The position numbers were made by a program, and so were the translations under genes. A DNA stretch of 64,000 nt from AV80 sp035536995 (GTDB lineage: Bacteria > Verrucomicrobiota > Verrucomicrobiia > Chthoniobacterales > UBA10450): assembly GCA_035536995.1 (NCBI GenBank), contig DATLNB010000009.1, forward strand, positions 1 through 64,000, in the 5' to 3' direction. A model generated the notes under the pieces. It saw only the letters and a list, made by a program, of their open reading frames with translations. It searched no databases and had not been told where the DNA came from. Numbering within the stretch: the stretch's first letter is position 1; each line of letters starts with the position of its first letter. Positions 60,029-64,000 of the stretch are shown here, piece by piece.

Positions 60029-60751
60029 ATGCGAAAGGACCCGACAACTGCGCGGACGTTGATCCTGGTGCCGACCTACAACGAGAGCTCCAACATCGAC
60101 GAAGTGGTGCGGAAGATCTTCGCGAGTCTGCCCCACGCTCATGTCCTGGTGGTTGATGACCACTCGCCCGACGGGACGGCCGATATCGTTGAGAAGTTGA
60201 GGGAGAAGTTTCCACAACTCGACCTGATTCGGCGCGACGGCGAACGCGGGCTGGGCCGCGCTTACACGGCCGCGATCCATTACGCCCTCGACCACGATTT
60301 CGAGATCATCGGAACAATGGACGCGGATCTCAGCCACGACCCGGGTTACCTCCCGGCGATGCTTCTTTTGCTTCGCGATCACGACGTCGTTATCGGGTCG
60401 CGCTACGTCCGCGATGGCGGGACTGTGAACTGGGCAATTCGGAGGATTCTGCTCAGTTGGTTGGCGAATAAATTTGCGGCCGCGATTCTCAGGGTCCCGG
60501 CCCACGATGTCACTTCCGGCTACCGCCTTTACCGGCGGCACACCCTGGAGTGGATTCGGACGATGAAGGTGAGGTCGACCGGCTACTCGTTTGTCGGCGA
60601 GCTCCTTTACCGGGCTTACAGGAACGGGGCCCGGATCGTGGAATTCCCTATCGTTTTTATCGATCGGACGATGGGCGTTTCGAAGCTGCACCGGCGCGAG
60701 ATCTATCTCGGGATCGTCCACCTGCTCCGGCTCCGGCTTTCGCGCAGGTAG
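60029..60751 (+). CDS. Polyprenyl-phosphate mannosyltransferase-like GT2 glycosyltransferase
   Basis: A 240-residue family-2 glycosyltransferase resembling dolichol-phosphate mannose synthase (DPM1). It has LILVPTYNESSNI (nucleotide-sugar fold), VVDDHSPDGTAD, TMDADLSHDPGYLP with the metal-binding DAD, and DVTSGYRLYRR. It should move mannose or another sugar from GDP/UDP to a lipid phosphate on the inner face of the membrane. No C-terminal transmembrane domain is seen. The start at 60029 is preferred over an in-frame upstream ATG. It diverges from sufS. Confidence 0.88.
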   Translation: MRKDPTTARTLILVPTYNESSNIDEVVRKIFASLPHAHVLVVDDHSPDGTADIVEKLREKFPQLDLIRRDGERGLGRAYTAAIHYALDHDFEIIGTMDADLSHDPGYLPAMLLLLRDHDVVIGSRYVRDGGTVNWAIRRILLSWLANKFAAAILRVPAHDVTSGYRLYRRHTLEWIRTMKVRSTGYSFVGELLYRAYRNGARIVEFPIVFIDRTMGVSKLHRREIYLGIVHLLRLRLSRR

Positions 60752-60817
60752 GAACGGCGCGCGTGCGTAACAAATTACGGCGCCTCTGACAAAGACGCCC
60801 TCCAACCGACGCGTGGA

Positions 60818-61858
60818 TCAGGTCCTGATCTCGACCCACTCGTTCCGGGCGCGCGACTCGGCCGCGGCCTGGACGACCCGCATATAACGGACGCCAACTT
60901 CGAAGTCGGGCTGCGGTTTCACCCGGCCCTTTGATTTCACAGCCGCGACGAAATCGTCTTCCACGTGCCAGCCGCCCTCCAGCTCCGGCGTTATCTCCAC
61001 GACATGCAGCGCGCGATCCCCCACCCGTCCGGCATTGATGGTGTCGGACCCGAAATCGTAGGTCATCGTGCCGGCGTCGCCGTAAACCTCGAGCCGGTCG
61101 CCCGCCGCGAGCCCGTTGATGCCGCTGAACTCCAGGACTCCTTCGGCGCCGCTTTCAAAACGGCAGAGAACGGTCAGAAGATCGGGAACAATAACCTCAT
61201 AGCCCTGCCGAATCGCGTGCAGAACTTTCCCCCGGGCGTAGACGCCTGTGATATCCCCGAACCAGCGCTGAAGGACTTCCACGTAAATTCCGAGCGCGAG
61301 CACGTTCAACCCGCTGATCTCGATCCGCTGCCGCCAATGAGCGGGCGCATCCGGATTGAGATAGGCGCCCGTGAAGCATTGCAATCGGATGTGGTGCGGA
61401 TGCCCGAGATAATTTTCGGCGAGCAATTTCTTGACGAGTAAATCACCGCGCAACCCAAAGGGCGGCGGGCAAAGCATCGTGACGAGCTGCGGAAAACGTT
61501 TGGAAGTGGCCAGCATCTCCTTCGCTTCCGCGAGGTCGTTCGCCATCCGGGCCTGGCAAAAGACGTGTTTGCCGGCCTCCAGGGCGGAGACCGTCACCGC
61601 GGAATGCATGTAAGGCGGCGTGCCGATCCAAATCGCATCAAGATCGGGGACCGAGAGCAGATCGGCCCAATTGGCCATCGGGGTCGCGTGCGGCGCGTTT
61701 TCCCGGCAAAAGGTTTCCGCGCTTTCGTAGGTGGAATTGGAGACGGCGACGATCTCGACTTCCGAATGCTTTTTCAAACCGGGCAGGTGGCGATCCCGGA
61801 CAATCGCGCCGGCGCCTACGATCCCGATGCGAAGTTTCTGTTGGTTGGTGCGGCTCAT
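60818..61858 (-). CDS. Gfo/Idh/MocA-family oxidoreductase
   Basis: A 346-residue NAD(P)-dependent oxidoreductase. The Rossmann fold opens with IGIVGAGAIVRDRHLPGLKK, followed by IGTPPYMHSAVTVSALEAGK. The family EKP(L) catalytic motif reads CQARMA here, so the usual Lys is missing. The C-terminal domain has GVLEFSGINGLAAGDRLEVY and GDAGTMTYDF. It is expected to act on sugars or sugar-like polyols, with the altered motif suggesting different chemistry or loss of activity. The long GC-rich gene stands alone, convergent to the glycosyltransferase. Confidence 0.85.
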   Translation of the reverse strand: MSRTNQQKLRIGIVGAGAIVRDRHLPGLKKHSEVEIVAVSNSTYESAETFCRENAPHATPMANWADLLSVPDLDAIWIGTPPYMHSAVTVSALEAGKHVFCQARMANDLAEAKEMLATSKRFPQLVTMLCPPPFGLRGDLLVKKLLAENYLGHPHHIRLQCFTGAYLNPDAPAHWRQRIEISGLNVLALGIYVEVLQRWFGDITGVYARGKVLHAIRQGYEVIVPDLLTVLCRFESGAEGVLEFSGINGLAAGDRLEVYGDAGTMTYDFGSDTINAGRVGDRALHVVEITPELEGGWHVEDDFVAAVKSKGRVKPQPDFEVGVRYMRVVQAAAESRARNEWVEIRT

Positions 61859-61928
61859 GTGCGAAAGAGACTAGTGGAACAGGTTTGACCCTCCTGTGTC
61901 ACGAACGTTCAAGAACGAGGTTCGGCGG

Positions 61929-61998
61929 TTGTAGCGGCGGGCGTCACACCCGCGGATCGATCTTACAATAATGTGCGGGTGAGACACCCGCCGCTACA
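61929..61998. repeat. TGTAGCGGCGG hairpin repeat, variant
   Basis: TTGTAGCGGCGGGCGTCACA at the left is answered by GAGACACCCGCCGCTACA at the right. It lies upstream of rpmB and is related to 22091-22202 and 27568-27639. Confidence 0.8.
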
Positions 61999-62063
61999 CC
62001 CGCTGAAGAAACGCTTGACCGGCCGGGACACCGACGCCAGCTTACGCACCTTCGAGGTCAGTT

Positions 62064-62333
62064 ATGTCCAAAGTTTGCAGCATTACCGGATCAAAAGTCA
62101 CGCGCGGAAGTGTGATTCACCGCCGCGGTATGGCAAAAAAGAAGGGCGGCGTGGGGCGCCACGTGACGAAAAACGTGCCGCGCACTTTCAGCCCGAACCT
62201 GCATGAGCGCCGTGTCTGGGTGCCCGAGCTGAAGAAGTTTGTTCGGATCCGGGTGACCGCTCGCGGATTGAAGACGCTGAATAAGAACGGCGCCTACAAG
62301 ACGCTGAAAAAAGCCGGGCTGATCGCAGCGTGA
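62064..62333 (+). CDS. rpmB: Ribosomal protein bL28
   Basis: An 89-residue L28. It starts MSKVCSITGSKVTRGSVIHR and has VGRHVTKNVPRTFSPNLHER and the VRIRVTARGLKTLNKNGAYK end, all typical. It is a large-subunit protein of the ribosome, strongly basic. The usual partner rpmG is not adjacent. A GC-rich stem-loop (GGCGCGCGGACGCGCGCC near 62338) follows the stop but lacks a T-run. Confidence 0.95.
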   Translation: MSKVCSITGSKVTRGSVIHRRGMAKKKGGVGRHVTKNVPRTFSPNLHERRVWVPELKKFVRIRVTARGLKTLNKNGAYKTLKKAGLIAA

Positions 62334-62357
62334 TTCGGCGCGCGGACGCGCGCCTAA

Positions 62358-62404
62358 AGCTCCAAATCCCAAGCTCCAAGCTCCAGGGAAACTCCAAGTT
62401 CCGA
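62358..62404. repeat. CAAATCCCAAGCTCCAAGCT short repeat
   Basis: A low-complexity CCAAGCTCCAAG / AACTCCAAGTTCCGAGG unit, the same family as 6447-6499 and the in-frame piece in the kinase gene. Confidence 0.75.
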
Positions 62405-62499
62405 GGTCCGGCCGCTCTTAGACTCGCTTAGGTGGATCGAGCGCTCACCCGCTCGGTGGGTTCGACCGCCAACCTGCGCAGAGCGGGATTAATTCTGAG

Positions 62500-62696
62500 A
62501 TCTGAGCGCCAACGGCGCGCCATCAATTAAGCCTGGGGCAACGCCCCACGAAAATTGCGCAGACCCATCTTCGAGCGCTGAAGGCGCGATTCGATGCGCC
62601 CGGCGACTCGCGCCTACAGCGCTCGAGCGTTCCACAGATTAGAAATCCTGGCGTTGCCCCAGCCCAAAATGAAATGCGCCGTTGGCGCATGCTAGT
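62500..62696. repeat. Large inverted repeat with GGGGCAACGCCCC hairpins
   Basis: GAGCGCCAACGGCGCGCC and GCCTGGGGCAACGCCCCA at the left are answered by TGGCGTTGCCCCAGC and GAAATGCGCCGTTGGCGCAT at the right, so the block forms a nested long stem. Confidence 0.75.
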
Positions 62697-62701
62697 TGGA
62701 G

Positions 62702-62720
62702 CCGGGATCGGCGATCCCGG
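62702..62720. repeat. CCGGGATC hairpin
   Basis: CCGGGATCGGCGATCCCGG is a perfect hairpin with a three-base loop, 8 bp past the stop of the last gene (minus strand). It is the core of the 24331-24447 family. Confidence 0.75.
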
Positions 62721-62728
62721 TTTGCAAA

Positions 62729-64000
62729 TCACCCGTTTTCCGGGCGGCCGACGGCTTCCGCAGAAGAATCGACGGCGCTTTCCGGGCCGGGATCAGCGTT
62801 CCCGGCTACAGCGGCCGGTTCGACCGGCACCGGGGTCTCTTCGACCTTAGCTACAGGCATCGCGTCTGGTTCAGGAACAGGCGCCTCTTCCGGAGCAGCA
62901 GCGTGAACGGTTTCCGGAGCCTTATCGGCAACCGGCCCGGGCTTTTCCGGCTGTGGCGCTTTGGCTCGCGGCAGATCGAGGGATCCGTCGTTGAACTCGA
63001 TGACGTAGCCTTCGCGAATGAGCCAATGGAGGTCGTTGGCCAAAGTCATCTTCGCGCGGTCGGCCACCGCCGCATCGGCCTCCGCCACCGCGAGCTGTTC
63101 GGCGAGAGTCTTGCGATTGATCCCAGGGGTAGCCGCGACCTTTTCCAGGATCGCATTGATTGAAGCGGAAACACCGGCCCGTTCATGTCCAAAAACTCGT
63201 GACCGGATCGGCGAAACGAAAAGCATCCCGCGGCGGTGCCGGAAGATGTTTAAGCCGGCGCCGCGCAGACCCGCCGAAAGCTCCTGCATCATCTTCGCGG
63301 GCGAACGCGTTTCCTGCGCCCACGCATCCTCAATCGCGCGGCCGAGCCGCCGATCGGGAAGACGCCGGCTCGCCACCCCGCCAATCGTCAGCTCATTGGA
63401 TTCGCGGATGAGCTGGGGCAAATAAGTCTGCCGGAAATGGCGTTCCGCCTCGGCCGCGCTCGAAAAGGTGACGGACGGCTCCTCATTTTTGGTCCGATAA
63501 GTCGTGACACTCCGGGCCTGCTCTTTCCATTCCTCGACTACCGCCGGGTCGCTCACGATCTCGATCTGGCGTTGATAATCGGGAAAGCTCATCCGCCGGC
63601 TGAACCGGCTCTCGTAAAGACCGCGGAGCTGCGACTGGTAGGCGTGGTGATTCGTCGGACCGAGAAGCGTCCCGCTGAGCCGGCAACGCGCTACGTTCGT
63701 AAAATTGCCTTTCAATGGCTCGCTTTGCGTCACTTCGACCGCGTAATAATCGTCGTGGGAACTGGCAAACGCGGAGCCTTCCAGGATGCGGCGATCGGTC
63801 GCAACCGGGCCATTTTCGCCAAGCTGAAAAACCTGAACGCCTTCCGGCATGGTGACCCGGACGTCGTAACGCTCCGGTTTTTCCAGGAACAAACGGGCAA
63901 GGGCGAATACTGAATACGCGACCGACCCGGATTTGATCTGGGCGATGACATTCTCGAATGCGCGTTGATGAGGCAAAAACCGCACGGTGACCGCGAGCGG
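62729..64000 (-). CDS. Hypothetical protein with winged-helix-like part and Pro/Glu/Ala tail (5' end outside window)
   Basis: At least 418 residues are visible; the reading frame continues open to the window edge, so the gene is probably partial at its start. The middle part carries a possible winged-helix region (INRKTLAEQLAVAEADAAVA; LANDLHWLIREGYVIEFNDG), after FRHRRGMLFVSPIRSRVFGH. A low-complexity tail (from about residue 345, PEKPGPVADKAPETVHAAAP) closes it. Residues AAVAGNADPG in the tail are encoded by a CCGGGATC...GGCTACAG intergenic-type repeat at 62787-62812, read in frame. No named family is recognised; a DNA-binding role is possible but not shown. Confidence 0.6.
   Translation of the reverse strand, partial: PLAVTVRFLPHQRAFENVIAQIKSGSVAYSVFALARLFLEKPERYDVRVTMPEGVQVFQLGENGPVATDRRILEGSAFASSHDDYYAVEVTQSEPLKGNFTNVARCRLSGTLLGPTNHHAYQSQLRGLYESRFSRRMSFPDYQRQIEIVSDPAVVEEWKEQARSVTTYRTKNEEPSVTFSSAAEAERHFRQTYLPQLIRESNELTIGGVASRRLPDRRLGRAIEDAWAQETRSPAKMMQELSAGLRGAGLNIFRHRRGMLFVSPIRSRVFGHERAGVSASINAILEKVAATPGINRKTLAEQLAVAEADAAVADRAKMTLANDLHWLIREGYVIEFNDGSLDLPRAKAPQPEKPGPVADKAPETVHAAAPEEAPVPEPDAMPVAKVEETPVPVEPAAVAGNADPGPESAVDSSAEAVGRPENG
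62787..62812. repeat. CCGGGATC...GGCTACAG repeat inside a coding sequence
   Basis: CCGGGATCAGCGTTCCCGGC followed by TACAGC is the same unit as in 24331-24447, here translated as part of the C-terminal tail of the last gene. Confidence 0.75.

Larger units (their letters stand above)
62334..62728. other. Repeat-dense intergenic region after rpmB
   Basis: These 395 bases hold no gene. They contain a CAAATCCCAAGCTCCAAGCT repeat (62358-62404), a GGTGGATCGAGCGCT word (62430-62444) that recurs in reverse near 38785, a block of GCGCC-rich inverted repeats (62500-62696) and a CCGGGATC/GATCCCGG hairpin (62702-62720). Confidence 0.7.

Noticed and set aside
62338..62355. GGCGCGCG/CGCGCGCC stem after rpmB as a terminator
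   Set aside because: The stem is strong but no T-run follows on the plus strand.

Overview
The window (about 60 % GC, no tRNA or rRNA gene seen) looks like a chromosomal piece of a soil-type Verrucomicrobiota, probably Chthoniobacterales (Chthoniobacter or Udaeobacter-like). This is inferred from a very high load of short intergenic hairpin repeats of the CTGTAGCC / TGTAGCGGCGG type, an ECF sigma plus TPR-kinase pair, a LamG surface protein, DUF4386, DUF5069 and DUF3667 proteins, a duplicated orphan FtsX-type permease, and a dnaG-rpoD operon. No phage, insertion sequence or CRISPR array was found.

Layout. 1-6406: remnant and intact copies of a LamG/thrombospondin-3 surface protein, diverging from an ECF sigma factor and a Ser/Thr kinase. 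6743-10420: a three-gene operon for a fused ATP-grasp ligase/PLP decarboxylase, a transglutaminase-like Cys-His-Asp protein and a 2OG-Fe(II) oxygenase-like protein, which looks like an uncharacterised amino-acid modification pathway. It converges on a TonB-dependent receptor. 13077-22985: mixed metabolism and envelope genes (heptose epimerase, deoxyhypusine-synthase-like enzyme, OsmC, GH26-like hydrolase, UbiB-like kinase, APC permease, YebC). 22996-40120: core genes (DUF3667, alaS, recA, two Hsp20, ribD, rpoD, dnaG, NfeD, LysE exporter, thiH-thiS).

40171-41805 holds two secreted proteins of unknown role. 42021-55816 is a run of fourteen co-directional genes with gaps of 25 nt or less, starting with a YtrA-type GntR regulator and a palindromic operator. 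It contains an ABC ATPase and permease, five DUF4386 membrane proteins, a secreted protein, a MacB-like permease without its own ATPase, three tandem membrane-anchored MDR oxidoreductases and an ATP/ADP-translocase-like carrier. 55899-64000: a cupredoxin-like protein, SLC13 permease, sufS-sufU, a dolichol-phosphate-mannose-synthase-like glycosyltransferase, a Gfo/Idh/MocA protein, rpmB, and a gene cut by the window end.

A theme across the window is the interplay of short repeats with genes. Repeat units supply or overlap the stop codons of at least four genes. They also lie in frame inside a kinase, alanyl-tRNA synthetase and the last gene, and they border two small 3'-end gene remnants (of the LamG gene and of alaS), each lying just downstream of the intact gene.
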